A stretch of DNA of 64,000 bases from Dechloromonas sp. A34 (lineage in GTDB: Bacteria > Pseudomonadota > Gammaproteobacteria > Burkholderiales > Rhodocyclaceae), in the NCBI RefSeq assembly GCF_026261605.1, contig NZ_CP102486.1, positions 124,001 to 188,000 on the forward strand. Reading direction: 5' to 3'. The notes beneath the pieces are model-generated. The model searched no databases, had not been told where the DNA came from, and saw only the letters and a list, made by a program, of their open reading frames with translations. The translations under genes and the position numbers were made by a program. This document shows positions 55,295 to 64,000 of the stretch, in pieces (the stretch's first letter is position 1; each line of letters starts with the position of its first letter).

Positions 55295-56074
55295 TCACAG
55301 CCAGCTCGGCGGACGCTTGTCGAGGAAGGCGGCGATGCCGTCCTTGGCCTCTTCGGTGGCGCGCTGCCGGGCGATGCGCTGGGCGGTTTCCTCGCTGATC
55401 GCTGCGTCGATCGGTTTGCCGTTGACGGCTGCGATCAGGTCCTTGGCCGCTTTCTGAGCCTGCGGGCCGCCTTGCAGCAGGGCTTCTGCCAGTTGGCCGA
55501 CGCAGGCATCGAGCGTCGAGAGTTCGACGACCTCGCCGACCAGGCCGATGGTCAGTGCCCGCTGGGCGGTGATCCGCTCGGCGCTCTGGAAGTAGCGCAG
55601 GGCGTGGCGCGGGCCGATGGCGCGCAGCACGTAGGGGCTGATCGCCGAGGGGATGATGCCGAACTTTACCTCCGAGGTCGAAAACACCGCGTCGCTGCTC
55701 GCCACCGCCATGTCGCAGGCCGCGGTCAGGCCGGTGCCGCCGCCCAGCGCGGCACCCTGGACGCGGGCGATGGTCGGCTTGCTCATGCCGGCCAAGGTGC
55801 GCAGCATGGCGGCGAACTTGCGGGCATCCTCGACATTCTGCACATGGGTGAAGCCGGCGGCGCGCTTCATCCAGTTGAGGTCGGCTCCGGCCGAGAAATG
55901 CTTGCCGCGCCCGCCGAGGACGACGATGCGCACGCCGGGGTCGGCGTCGAGTTCGGTGCAGGCGGCAGTCAGCTCGGCGATCAACTGTTCGTCGAAGGCA
56001 TTGAAGACGGCCGGGCGGTTCATCCAGATCGTCGCGACCTTGCCGGCCCGTTCGATTTCCAGGGTCTGGTACAT
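55295..56074 (-). CDS. Enoyl-CoA hydratase/isomerase family protein (methylglutaconyl-CoA hydratase-like)
   Basis: The product is 259 residues from the ATG at 56074 with an AGGAGG ribosome-binding site. Crotonase motifs: FSAGADLNWMKR for the oxyanion hole, GAALGGGTGLTAACD, and SEVKFGIIPSAISPYVLRAI, a combination typical of the LiuC/AtuE group rather than classical PaaG. It is the last gene of the paa operon here, 11 bases after the paaF-like gene. It could act as the ring-epoxide isomerase/hydratase partner in the pathway or serve leucine breakdown; context favours the first, motifs the second. Confidence 0.8.
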   Translation of the reverse strand: MYQTLEIERAGKVATIWMNRPAVFNAFDEQLIAELTAACTELDADPGVRIVVLGGRGKHFSAGADLNWMKRAAGFTHVQNVEDARKFAAMLRTLAGMSKPTIARVQGAALGGGTGLTAACDMAVASSDAVFSTSEVKFGIIPSAISPYVLRAIGPRHALRYFQSAERITAQRALTIGLVGEVVELSTLDACVGQLAEALLQGGPQAQKAAKDLIAAVNGKPIDAAISEETAQRIARQRATEEAKDGIAAFLDKRPPSWL

Positions 56075-56085
56075 AGCGGGCCTCC

Positions 56086-56859
56086 TCAGCGGTTCTTGAA
56101 GCTTGGCTTGCGCTTCTCGGCGAAGGCGGCCATGCCTTCCTTCTGGTCTTCCAGCGCGAAGGCGGCGTGGAAGACGCGGCGCTCGAAGAGCAGGCCTTCG
56201 TTCAAGGACGACTCGAAGGCGCGATTGACCGATTCCTTGATCATCATGACCACCGGCAGCGAGAAGCCGGCGATGGTCTGGGCCGCCTTCAGGGTTTCTT
56301 CCAGCAGTTGATCGGCCGGGACGATGCGGGCGACCAGGCCGGCCTTCTCGGCCTCGGCGGCATCCATCATCCGCCCGGTCAGGCACATGTCCATGGCCTT
56401 GGCCTTGCCGACGGCGCGCGGCAGGCGTTGCGTGCCACCAGCGCCGGGCAGGGTACCGAGCTTGATCTCGGGCTGGCCGAACTTGGCGGTATCGGCGGCG
56501 TAGATCATGTCGCACATCATCGCCATCTCGCAGCCGCCGCCCAGGGCGAAGCCGGCGACCGCCGCGATCACCGGCTTGCGGGTTGTCTTGATGCGTTCCC
56601 AGTTGCGGGTGATGAAGTCCGTCTGATAGGCGTGCATGTAGTCGAAATCCTTCATGAAGCCGATATCGGCCCCGGCGGCGAAGGCTTTCTCATTGCCGGT
56701 GATGACGATGCAACCGATATTTTCGTCGGCTTCGTAAGCATCGATCGCGGCGCCGATGCCGTCGACCACGTCGTTGTTCAGCGCATTCATCGCCTCCGGG
56801 CGGTTGATGCGGATCAGGCCGACCTTGCCGATGATTTCAGTCAGTACGAGTTGGGACAT
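56086..56859 (-). CDS. paaF: Enoyl-CoA hydratase PaaF-like, second copy
   Basis: The product is 257 residues from the ATG at 56859 ([20 protein letters not shown]). Crotonase motifs are [10 protein letters not shown] and [13 protein letters not shown]; the catalytic glutamates lie in [15 protein letters not shown]. It probably hydrates 2,3-dehydroadipyl-CoA in phenylacetate breakdown, making 3-hydroxyadipyl-CoA. A terminator-like hairpin with a T tract lies directly upstream, after paaE. A nearly identical but frame-broken copy lies at 45126-45898. Confidence 0.85.
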   Translation of the reverse strand: MSQLVLTEIIGKVGLIRINRPEAMNALNNDVVDGIGAAIDAYEADENIGCIVITGNEKAFAAGADIGFMKDFDYMHAYQTDFITRNWERIKTTRKPVIAAVAGFALGGGCEMAMMCDMIYAADTAKFGQPEIKLGTLPGAGGTQRLPRAVGKAKAMDMCLTGRMMDAAEAEKAGLVARIVPADQLLEETLKAAQTIAGFSLPVVMMIKESVNRAFESSLNEGLLFERRVFHAAFALEDQKEGMAAFAEKRKPSFKNR

Positions 56860-56869
56860 GGAGGTCTCC

Positions 56870-56906
56870 AAAAAATGGCCGCCCCGGAGGGACCCGAGGG
56901 GCGGCC
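56870..56906 (-). terminator. Intrinsic-terminator-like hairpin between paaE and the paaF-like gene
   Basis: A perfect nine-base stem GGCCGCCCC/GGGGCGGCC (56877-56885, 56898-56906) with a 12-base loop is followed on the minus strand by A and six T, then the GGAGA ribosome-binding site. It should attenuate transcription into the paaF-like gene and the second hydratase, or protect upstream mRNA ends. Confidence 0.75.
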
Positions 56907-56932
56907 CAAGTGCAGTATTGGATAGGCGGAAA

Positions 56933-58030
56933 TCAGCGCTCGTCGAAGCTGACCGTCAGTTGCTTGGTGGTGGCTCGGGCCTGGCAGCTCAGCACGTAGC
57001 CCTGCGCCATTTCGTCAGCTTCCAGGGTGTAGTTCTTGTCCATGACCACCTCGCCGCACATCACCTTGGCGCGGCAGGTGCAGCAGACGCCGGCCTTGCA
57101 CGAGAAGGGCAGGTCGAGGCCGGCATCGAGCGCGGCGTCGAGCACATGTTCGTCGGCGCCGATCTGCAGCTCGTGTTCCTTGCCGTCGAGGACGATGGTC
57201 AGCGCGATGTCCTTGCTGGCCTTCTCGCGCAGCGGGGCGGCATCGGTGTCGGCCTGGATCTTGGCGGCCTGGGCCGGGCCGGAGGTGAAGCGCTCGGCGT
57301 AGACCCGGCTTTCCGGGACGCCGGCTTCGATCAGGGCCTTTTCGGTGGCCTCGATCATCGCTTCCGGGCCGCAGATGAAGACCTCGTCCATGCTGGCGGC
57401 CGGGAGCAGGGCCTTGATCACGGCGCGTACCTTGTCGCCGTCGATGCGGCCTTGCAGCAGGTCTACTTCCTGCGCCTGGCGGGAGAGGATGTGGATCAGC
57501 GTCAGGCGGTCCGGGTAGCGGTCCTTGAGGTCCTGCAGCGCCTCGTTGAACATCACGCTCGACATCCGGCGGTTGCCGTAGATCAGCGTGAATTTGGATT
57601 CCGGCTGCTCTTCCAGCGTGCTGGCGGCAATCGACAGGATGGGCGTGATCCCCGAGCCGGCCGCGAAGCCGACGCGGTGGATGGCACGCTGCTTCTTGAC
57701 GACGAAGCGCCCGTCGGGTGGCATGACCTCGAGCTTGGCGCCGGCCTTGATGGTCTGTGCCGCCCAGTTCGAGAACAAGCCGTTTTCGACCGGGCGGATG
57801 CCGATCTCCAGTTCGCCGGCCTTGGCCAGCCGGCTGTGCGGGCTGCTGATCGAATAGGTGCGGCGAACGTCCTGGCCGTCGAGTTGGGTGCGCAGGGTCA
57901 GGAACTGCCCCGGCTGGAAGTTGAAGGTGTCCCGCACATTGGCGGGAATGTCGAAGGTGATCGCCACCGAGCCGGCGGCTTCGGGGTTAACACGCTTGAC
58001 GGTGAGTTCGTGAAAGCGGAGGGCTGACAT
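56933..58030 (-). CDS. paaE: Phenylacetyl-CoA epoxidase reductase component PaaE
   Basis: The product is 365 residues from the ATG at 58030. N-terminal ferredoxin-NADP reductase-like part: [19 protein letters not shown] (FAD) and [15 protein letters not shown] plus [12 protein letters not shown] (NADPH). C-terminal plant-type [2Fe-2S] ferredoxin domain with [13 protein letters not shown] (CX4CX2C) and a fourth cysteine in YVLSCQAR. It passes electrons from NADPH to the PaaABC oxygenase. It is part of the paaABCDE block on the minus strand. Confidence 0.95.
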   Translation of the reverse strand: MSALRFHELTVKRVNPEAAGSVAITFDIPANVRDTFNFQPGQFLTLRTQLDGQDVRRTYSISSPHSRLAKAGELEIGIRPVENGLFSNWAAQTIKAGAKLEVMPPDGRFVVKKQRAIHRVGFAAGSGITPILSIAASTLEEQPESKFTLIYGNRRMSSVMFNEALQDLKDRYPDRLTLIHILSRQAQEVDLLQGRIDGDKVRAVIKALLPAASMDEVFICGPEAMIEATEKALIEAGVPESRVYAERFTSGPAQAAKIQADTDAAPLREKASKDIALTIVLDGKEHELQIGADEHVLDAALDAGLDLPFSCKAGVCCTCRAKVMCGEVVMDKNYTLEADEMAQGYVLSCQARATTKQLTVSFDER

Positions 58031-58052
58031 GGCTGGGGGCTCCGGTACTTTT

Positions 58053-58553
58053 TTAGTAAGGCTTGAAATAGTCGAACGGTTCCTGGCAATCCAGGCACTT
58101 GTACAGCGCCTTGCAGGCCGTCGATCCGAAATGCGAGGACTCGACCGTGTGGGCCGAGCCGCAATGCGGGCAGGGTACGGTCTCGGCCTTGGCCGGGCGG
58201 GCGATGAAGCGGACGACATTGCTGCCGGGCGGGGTCTGGTGCGGCGGCGCGATGCCGTAGGCGCGCAGTTTTTCCTTGCCGGCCTCGGTCATCCAGTCGG
58301 TGGTCCACGCCGGGGCGAGCTGGGTCACGACGCGGGCGACAATGCCCTTGGCGAGCAGGGCCGCCCGGACATCGTCCTCGATCTGGTCCATCGCCGGGCA
58401 GCCGCTGTAGGTGGGCGTGATGACGACTTCCAGTCCGTCCGCGCCCTGCCGGACATCACGCAGGATGCCGAGATCGCGCAGCGAGATGACCGGGATTTCC
58501 GGATCGGCCAGTTCGGCCAGCGCGCTCCAGGCGGCCTCGACGGTGGTCGTCAT
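58053..58553 (-). CDS. paaD: Phenylacetyl-CoA epoxidase maturation protein PaaD
   Basis: The product is 166 residues from the ATG at 58553. The N-terminal MIP18/DUF59 domain has LADPEIPVISLRDLGI and PTYSGCPAMD. The C terminus has two pairs of cysteines (CPHCG and CLDC) able to bind zinc or an iron-sulfur cluster, as in other PaaD proteins. PaaD is needed to build the iron-sulfur cluster of PaaE. It lies between paaC and paaE, with spacings of four and 22 bases. Confidence 0.94.
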   Translation of the reverse strand: MTTTVEAAWSALAELADPEIPVISLRDLGILRDVRQGADGLEVVITPTYSGCPAMDQIEDDVRAALLAKGIVARVVTQLAPAWTTDWMTEAGKEKLRAYGIAPPHQTPPGSNVVRFIARPAKAETVPCPHCGSAHTVESSHFGSTACKALYKCLDCQEPFDYFKPY

Positions 58554-58557
58554 GGCT

Positions 58558-59340
58558 TTACCACACCCCTTGCGGATGGGCCCGGGCCAGGCTCTGCATC
58601 TCGGCGAGGAGGAAGCCGAGGTGCTCCGAATGCAGGCCGAGCTTGCCTTCCGGCACATAGCCGCCGACCGCCGGGCGCTTGAGCGTGGCTTCGGCGAGGG
58701 CGGTATCGACGATGCCATCCCAGTCGGCCTTCAGCGTTGCCAGGTCGACACCGATGCCGGCGGCGACGGCCGCCGTTTCGGCCGGGCTGCCGGCCCAGAA
58801 TTCCTCGGTGTAGGGCAGCAGGTGGTCGACGGCGGCCTGGGTCCGGGCATGCGATTCGTCGGTGCCGTCGCCGAGACGGACTAGCCAGTCTCGGGAATGA
58901 CGCAGGTGGTAGCGCACTTCCTTCTGCGACTTGGCGGCGATCGCAGCCAGATCGGCATCGGCCGACTTTTCCAGGGCTTCCCAGAGCAGCGCCATCAGGG
59001 CGCTGTAGAGGAAGTTGCGGACGATGGTCGTGGCGTAGTCCAGGCTGCCTTTGGCGTAGCCGGAGAGCGGGCCCGAATGCGGCAGTTCGAGCAGCGTGTA
59101 GTTGCGGAACTCGCCGCTGTCGCGGAAATAGGCCAGCTGGTCTTCGGTACAGTCGCCACCCTTGAGCCGGGCGGCCAGCTGGTAGAGCAGGCGGGCCTGG
59201 CCGATCAGGTCGAGGCTGACATTGGACAACGCGATGTCTTCCTCGAGGATGGGGCCGTGGCCGCACCACTCGGCATTGCGCTGGCCGAGGACCAGGGCGT
59301 TGTCGGCGAGGTGGAGGAGGTAGTCGAGGGCGCCGCTCAT
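58558..59340 (-). CDS. paaC: Phenylacetyl-CoA epoxidase structural subunit PaaC
   Basis: The product is 260 residues, ferritin-like helical fold: LLHLADNALVLGQRNAEWCG at the N terminus, SLDLIGQARLLYQL, RDSGEFRNYTLLELP and RYHLRHSRDWLVRLGDG. PaaC forms a stable complex with the catalytic PaaA but lacks a working diiron site itself. The start overlaps the paaB stop by one base. Confidence 0.95.
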   Translation of the reverse strand: MSGALDYLLHLADNALVLGQRNAEWCGHGPILEEDIALSNVSLDLIGQARLLYQLAARLKGGDCTEDQLAYFRDSGEFRNYTLLELPHSGPLSGYAKGSLDYATTIVRNFLYSALMALLWEALEKSADADLAAIAAKSQKEVRYHLRHSRDWLVRLGDGTDESHARTQAAVDHLLPYTEEFWAGSPAETAAVAAGIGVDLATLKADWDGIVDTALAEATLKRPAVGGYVPEGKLGLHSEHLGFLLAEMQSLARAHPQGVW

Positions 59341-59633
59341 TACATGTGCCCCACTTCGTCCGGGATGTCGTAGAAGGTCGGATGGCGGTAGATCTTGTCG
59401 GCCGCCGGGTCGAACAATTCGCCCTTCTCATCGGGGTTGCTGGCGGTGATCGCGACCGAAGGCACGACCCAGATGCTGACGCCTTCCTGGCGGCGGGTAT
59501 AGACATCGCGGGCCATGTCCAGCGCCTGGGCAGCGTCGGCGGCGTGCAGGCTGCCGCAGTGCTTGTGTTCGAGGCCCTGCTTGCTGCGGACGAAAACTTC
59601 CCAGAGTGGCCATTCTTTCAATGCGGTAGTCAT
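59340..59633 (-). CDS. paaB: Phenylacetyl-CoA epoxidase subunit PaaB
   Basis: The product is 97 residues: [20 protein letters not shown], the [21 protein letters not shown] segment in the middle, and a C-terminal [16 protein letters not shown]. This small protein bridges PaaAC heterodimers in the epoxidase complex. It overlaps paaA by four bases and paaC by one. Confidence 0.95.
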   Translation of the reverse strand: MTTALKEWPLWEVFVRSKQGLEHKHCGSLHAADAAQALDMARDVYTRRQEGVSIWVVPSVAITASNPDEKGELFDPAADKIYRHPTFYDIPDEVGHM

Positions 59634-60643
59634 GCTGCCTCCTTATGGGCGCGATCTTGCTGTTTGCGGGCGTGGGCCAGCGCGGCGTCGCGCACCCATT
59701 GCCCGTCGTTGTAGGCCTTGACGCGGGTCGCCAGGCGTTCCTTGTTGCACGGGCCGTTGCCGTTCACGGTGGCCCAGAATTCGTCCCAGTCGATCGTGCC
59801 GTAGTCGTGGTGCTGGCGTTCCTCGTTCCACTTGAGATCGGGGTCGGGCAGGGTGACGCCGAGCACCTTGGCCTGGGGCACGGTGGCATCGACGAATTTC
59901 TGGCGCAGCTCGTCGTTGGAGACGCGCTTGATGCCCCAGCGCATGCCTTGCGCGCTGTTCGGGCTGTCGGCGTCGGGCGGTCCGAACATCGCCAGGCACT
60001 TCCACCACCAGCGATTGACGGCGTCCTGGACCATCGCCTTCTGTTCTTCGGTGCCGGTCATCATGACGAGCAGGGCTTCGTAGCCCTGGCGCTGGTGGAA
60101 GGACTCCTCCTTGCAGACGCGCACCATGGCCCGGGCATAGGGGCCGTAGGAGCAGCGGCAGAGCGGGATCTGGTTCATGATCGCGGCGCCATCGACCAAC
60201 CAGCCGATCACGCCGACGTCGGCCCAGGTCAGGGTCGGGTAGTTGAAGATCGAGCTGTACTTGGCGCGGCCGCTGTGCAGGCCGTCGAGCATCTGGTCGC
60301 GGCTGGTGCCCAGGGTTTCGGCGGCGGAATAGAGGTAGAGGCCGTGGCCGCCCTCGTCCTGGACCTTGGCGATCAGGATGGCCTTGCGCTTCAAGCTCGG
60401 GGCGCGCGAAATCCAGTTGCCTTCGGGCAGCATGCCGACGATTTCACTGTGGGCGTGCTGGCTGATCTGGCGGACCAGGGTCTTGCGATAGGCGTCGGGC
60501 ATCCATTCCTGCGGTTCGATGCGGCCGTCGGCATCGATGCGGGCATCGAATGCGGCTTGCAGGGCAGGGTCTTCATGGGATGGAGCCAGGGCGACGGTCT
60601 TTGCACCGGGGGCGTCGGGTACATTGAAAGACTGTGTGTACAT
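59630..60643 (-). CDS. paaA: Phenylacetyl-CoA epoxidase catalytic subunit PaaA
   Basis: The product is 337 residues with a GGAGAA ribosome-binding site. Diiron carboxylate ligands are visible in [18 protein letters not shown] (ExxH) and [14 protein letters not shown] (ExxH); [18 protein letters not shown] precedes them. PaaA inserts one oxygen atom into the ring of phenylacetyl-CoA to give the 1,2-epoxide, the key aerobic ring-activation step. It is the first gene of the paaABCDE block, downstream of a binding-protein gene and a strong hairpin. Confidence 0.96.
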   Translation of the reverse strand: MYTQSFNVPDAPGAKTVALAPSHEDPALQAAFDARIDADGRIEPQEWMPDAYRKTLVRQISQHAHSEIVGMLPEGNWISRAPSLKRKAILIAKVQDEGGHGLYLYSAAETLGTSRDQMLDGLHSGRAKYSSIFNYPTLTWADVGVIGWLVDGAAIMNQIPLCRCSYGPYARAMVRVCKEESFHQRQGYEALLVMMTGTEEQKAMVQDAVNRWWWKCLAMFGPPDADSPNSAQGMRWGIKRVSNDELRQKFVDATVPQAKVLGVTLPDPDLKWNEERQHHDYGTIDWDEFWATVNGNGPCNKERLATRVKAYNDGQWVRDAALAHARKQQDRAHKEAA

Positions 60644-60664
60644 AGGGTTCTCCGTGGGGTTGGG

Positions 60665-60692
60665 CCGGTTCCGGAGGGGGCGCCGGAACCGG
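60665..60692 (-). other. Perfect hairpin between the binding-protein gene and paaA
   Basis: Ten-base arms CCGGTTCCGG (60665-60674) and CCGGAACCGG (60683-60692) enclose an eight-base loop. On the minus (coding) strand no T tract follows, so it is more likely an mRNA-stabilising or processing hairpin that allows unequal levels of the abundant binding protein and the oxygenase subunits; a short TTT lies only on the plus-strand side. Confidence 0.6.
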
Positions 60693-60727
60693 TTTGTCGT
60701 TATCGGGGCATCGGCTGCTCCGACGGC

Positions 60728-61873
60728 TTACTGGACCAGAGTCCAGTCGCCGTTCTTGACTTCGAGCATGCGGAAGGCCGAGAGGTCGAGGCCCATGTGG
60801 TCGGTCGGCGACATGTTGAAGGTGCCGCTGGTGGCGACGAAGCCCTTGGTCGCTTCGAGCGCGTCGCGGACCTTGGCCTTGTCGGTGGAACCGGCGCGCT
60901 TGATCGCGTCGACCGCGAGCATCAGGCCGTCGTAGGCATAGCCGCCGAAGGTCGATACATCCTGCTTGTAGGCAGCCTTGTAGGCCTTGTCATAGGCGGT
61001 GACGATCGGCTTCTGCGGGTCGTTGGCGGCCAGCTTTTCCGGAACCAGCTGGGCCGGCGAGGGCAGGCGGACGCCTTCGGCGGCCGGCCCGGCCAGCTTC
61101 AGGAATTCATCGGACGCGACGCCATGCGACTGGTAAAGCGGCAGCGTGATGCCCAGTTGCTTGTAGTTCTTGGTGACGATTGCCGGACCCTGGCCGAGGC
61201 CGAACACGAACACGGCCTGGACGCCGGCGCTGTTCTTGATCTTTGTCAGCTGCGGGCTGATGTCGGTATCTTTCGGGCCGTAGGTTTCGTTGGCGACCAG
61301 CGTGATGCCGTACTTGCCGGCAACGCCTTCAGTTTCCTTCTTGCCCGAACCGCCGAAGCCGGAGGTTTCGGAGAGCAGGGCAACCTTGGTCAGGCCACGC
61401 TTCTTCATATCCTCGAAGACTTTTTCGGCGGCCATGCGGTCGGTATGCGGGGTCTTGAAAACGAACTTCTTGACCGGTTCGACGATGACCACGGCGCCAG
61501 CCAGCGAGATGAACGGGATGCCGGCCTTCTCGACCAGCGGCACGGCCGACATGGTGGCGCCGGTGGTCGTGCCGCCGATCAGGATGTCGACCTTGTCGTC
61601 GTCGATCAGGCGCTTGGTGAAGCCGTTGGCCTTGCTGGCGTCGCTGCCGTCGTCGTAATGCACCAGTTGCAGCGGGCGACCGAGCACACCGCCCTTCTTG
61701 TTGATGTCTTCGACGTAGAGTTGCAGCGTCTTCAGTTCCGGATCGCCGAGGAAAGCGGCCGGGCCGGTGACTGACAGTACGGAGCCGATCTTGATCGGGT
61801 CGGCGGCGATGGCGCCGAAGGCGCCGAGGACCAGGGTGGCCCCGGCAACGAGTTTCTTAATGCTTTGTTTCAT
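60728..61873 (-). CDS. Branched-chain-amino-acid-type ABC transporter substrate-binding protein, second copy
   Basis: The product is 381 residues from the ATG at 61873, with a signal peptide ending FGAIAADPIKIG. Its LivK/HAAT fold motifs match the copy at 45964-47109 (KIGSVLSVTGPAAFLGDPEL, VGGTTTG versus IGGTTTG, SLAGAVVIVEPVKK). It lies inside the paa operon between the thiolase and paaA, which makes phenylacetate or another aromatic acid the likely ligand. Membrane and ATPase components are not in the window. It has no promoter of its own; only 25 bases separate it from the thiolase gene. Confidence 0.88.
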   Translation of the reverse strand: MKQSIKKLVAGATLVLGAFGAIAADPIKIGSVLSVTGPAAFLGDPELKTLQLYVEDINKKGGVLGRPLQLVHYDDGSDASKANGFTKRLIDDDKVDILIGGTTTGATMSAVPLVEKAGIPFISLAGAVVIVEPVKKFVFKTPHTDRMAAEKVFEDMKKRGLTKVALLSETSGFGGSGKKETEGVAGKYGITLVANETYGPKDTDISPQLTKIKNSAGVQAVFVFGLGQGPAIVTKNYKQLGITLPLYQSHGVASDEFLKLAGPAAEGVRLPSPAQLVPEKLAANDPQKPIVTAYDKAYKAAYKQDVSTFGGYAYDGLMLAVDAIKRAGSTDKAKVRDALEATKGFVATSGTFNMSPTDHMGLDLSAFRMLEVKNGDWTLVQ

Positions 61874-61898
61874 GGTTTGTCTTCTCCAGGGGTTGTTG

Positions 61899-63104
<1,206 letters not shown>

Positions 63105-63114
63105 GGTCATTTCC

Positions 63115-64000
63115 TCAGTCCTGCTTCGGGCGCTCGTCGAGCACGCGCTTGGCCTTGCCGACCTGGGTGCGGGGAATGGCGTCGAACTCCATGACCGTGA
63201 TCTTGGTCGAGACGCCGATGATGGTCTTGATGCGGTGCTGCAGTTCCTTGCCGATGGTCTGGATCTCGGCCGGCGACAGCTTGCCGGACAGTTCGCGCTG
63301 GACTTCGCAGCGCACTTCGAGGTTGTCCATGTGCCCTTCGCGGGTGACCACGACCTGGTAATTGCCGGCCAGGCGCTGGTCGCGCAGGATCTGCTCCTCG
63401 ATCTGGGTCGGGAAGACGTTCACGCCGCGGATGATCAGCATGTCGTCGGAACGGCCGGTGATCTTGTCGATGCGGCGGAAGGAACGGGCCGTCGGCGCCA
63501 GCAGGCGGGTCAGGTCGCGGGTGCGGTAGCGGATGACCGGGAAGGCTTCCTTGGTCAGCGAGGTGAAGACCAGTTCGCCTTCCTCGCCGTCGGGCAGCAC
63601 TTCGCCGGTTTCCGGGTCGATGATCTCGGGGTAGAAATGGTCTTCCCAGATCACCGGGCCGTCCTTGGTCTCGATGCATTCGCAGGCGACGCCCGGGCCC
63701 ATGACTTCAGTCAGGCCGTAGATGTCGATGGCGTCGATGCCGAGCTTGCGCTCGATTTCGTGGCGCATGCCCTGGCCCCAAGGTTCGGCGCCGAAAATGC
63801 CGACCTTCAGCGAGATTTCCTCGGGCTTGATGCCCAGGCGCTCGAATTCCTCGGCAATCACCAAAGAGTAGGACGGCGTGACCATGATGATCTCGGGCTT
63901 GAAGTCCATGATCTGCTGGACCTGCTTCTCGGTCTGGCCGCCGGACATCGGCACGGCGCAACAGCCGGCGCGTTCGACGCCGTAGTGGGCGCCGAGGCCG
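63115..64000 (-). CDS. paaK: Phenylacetate-CoA ligase PaaK, C-terminal part
   Basis: The frame is open to the window edge, so the start is outside; about 294 residues are visible (beginning GLGAHYGVERAGCCAVPMSG). Motifs: PMSGGQTEKQVQQIMDFKP, YGLTEVMGPGVACEC, and the C-terminal AMP-binding domain with TGRSDDMLIIRGVNVFPTQIE. It activates phenylacetate to phenylacetyl-CoA with ATP, the first step of the pathway encoded downstream. The stop is followed after a few bases by the thiolase gene, so it is part of the operon. Confidence 0.95.
   Translation of the reverse strand, partial: GLGAHYGVERAGCCAVPMSGGQTEKQVQQIMDFKPEIIMVTPSYSLVIAEEFERLGIKPEEISLKVGIFGAEPWGQGMRHEIERKLGIDAIDIYGLTEVMGPGVACECIETKDGPVIWEDHFYPEIIDPETGEVLPDGEEGELVFTSLTKEAFPVIRYRTRDLTRLLAPTARSFRRIDKITGRSDDMLIIRGVNVFPTQIEEQILRDQRLAGNYQVVVTREGHMDNLEVRCEVQRELSGKLSPAEIQTIGKELQHRIKTIIGVSTKITVMEFDAIPRTQVGKAKRVLDERPKQD

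Noticed and set aside
59645..61774. 709-codon plus-strand open frame opposite paaA and the binding-protein gene
   Set aside because: Antisense to paaA and the LivK-like gene; translation has no family features.

Overview
The window is GC-rich, densely packed bacterial DNA. The gene content points to a betaproteobacterium, most likely of the Rhodocyclales (Dechloromonas/Azonexus-like): an aerobic phenylacetyl-CoA (paa) pathway with LivK-type binding proteins, late-step cobalamin genes under two B12 riboswitches, an LPS-assembly cluster, and the nadD-rsfS-rlmH-maf housekeeping string. The taxonomic call is inference from content, not from a marker gene.

Layout. (1) 1-5504: 3' end of a TonB-dependent receptor, a HAMP-GGDEF-EAL sensor paired with an ABC-type substrate-binding protein, a SCO1-type copper chaperone and a small secreted protein. 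(2) 5561-16515: a cobalamin regulon in several transcription units. The minus strand carries bluB, cbiB, cobD/cobC and two BtuF-like genes behind one riboswitch. cobQ is divergent, cobU stands alone, and a plus-strand unit (cobT, cobS, a DUF938 methyltransferase, a CopD-like membrane protein, alpha-ribazole phosphatase) follows a second riboswitch with a clear terminator. These genes cover lower-ligand synthesis, side-chain addition and nucleotide-loop assembly; no corrin-ring genes are present. (3) 16549-35010: an LPS/surface-glycan cluster with nearly every junction overlapping: heptosyltransferase-like GT9 genes, GT4 glycosyltransferases, msbA, an asparagine-synthase-type amidotransferase, a polysaccharide deacetylase, an O-antigen-ligase-like protein and two acyltransferase-SGNH proteins. 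(4) 35007-43842: polA, a LOG-family gene, a DUF2782 gene, thrB, two related membrane proteins, nadD, rsfS, rlmH, maf and a DUF4124 gene. (5) 44023-49967: a UGT-fold glycosyltransferase-like gene, a duplicate paaF-like/binding-protein pair, and a divergent fused acyl-CoA synthetase/acetyltransferase. (6) 50300-52877: a small lipoprotein and two nested insertion sequences, an IS1111-type element sitting inside the terminal inverted repeat of an IS5-type element. (7) 53148-55178: a MscS channel, a small protein and a PAS protein in one overlapping unit, then a cysteine-less thioredoxin-fold protein. (8) 55295-64000: the main phenylacetate operon on the minus strand (paaK, paaJ-type thiolase, binding protein, paaABCDE, paaF-like, second hydratase), with paaK cut by the window edge.

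Two features dominate on close reading. First, six otherwise normal genes (frame breaks near 3595, 3842, 7197, 15723, 20634 and 45482) each lack exactly one base. Five breaks lie in or beside homopolymer runs and one in a GC-rich stretch, and restoring one base gives a full-length family protein every time. This consistent minus-one pattern looks more like sequencing or assembly error than gene decay. Second, the IS nest can be resolved to the base. Its IS1111-type element carries about 330 bp of non-coding DNA downstream of the transposase, which is where this IS family encodes its guide (bridge/seek) RNA. I did not find a convincing wholly new defence or metabolic system. The best candidates for something undescribed are the sensor/binding-protein pair, the cytosolic BtuF-like protein, the UGT-like gene beside the paa duplicate, and the MscS-PAS unit.
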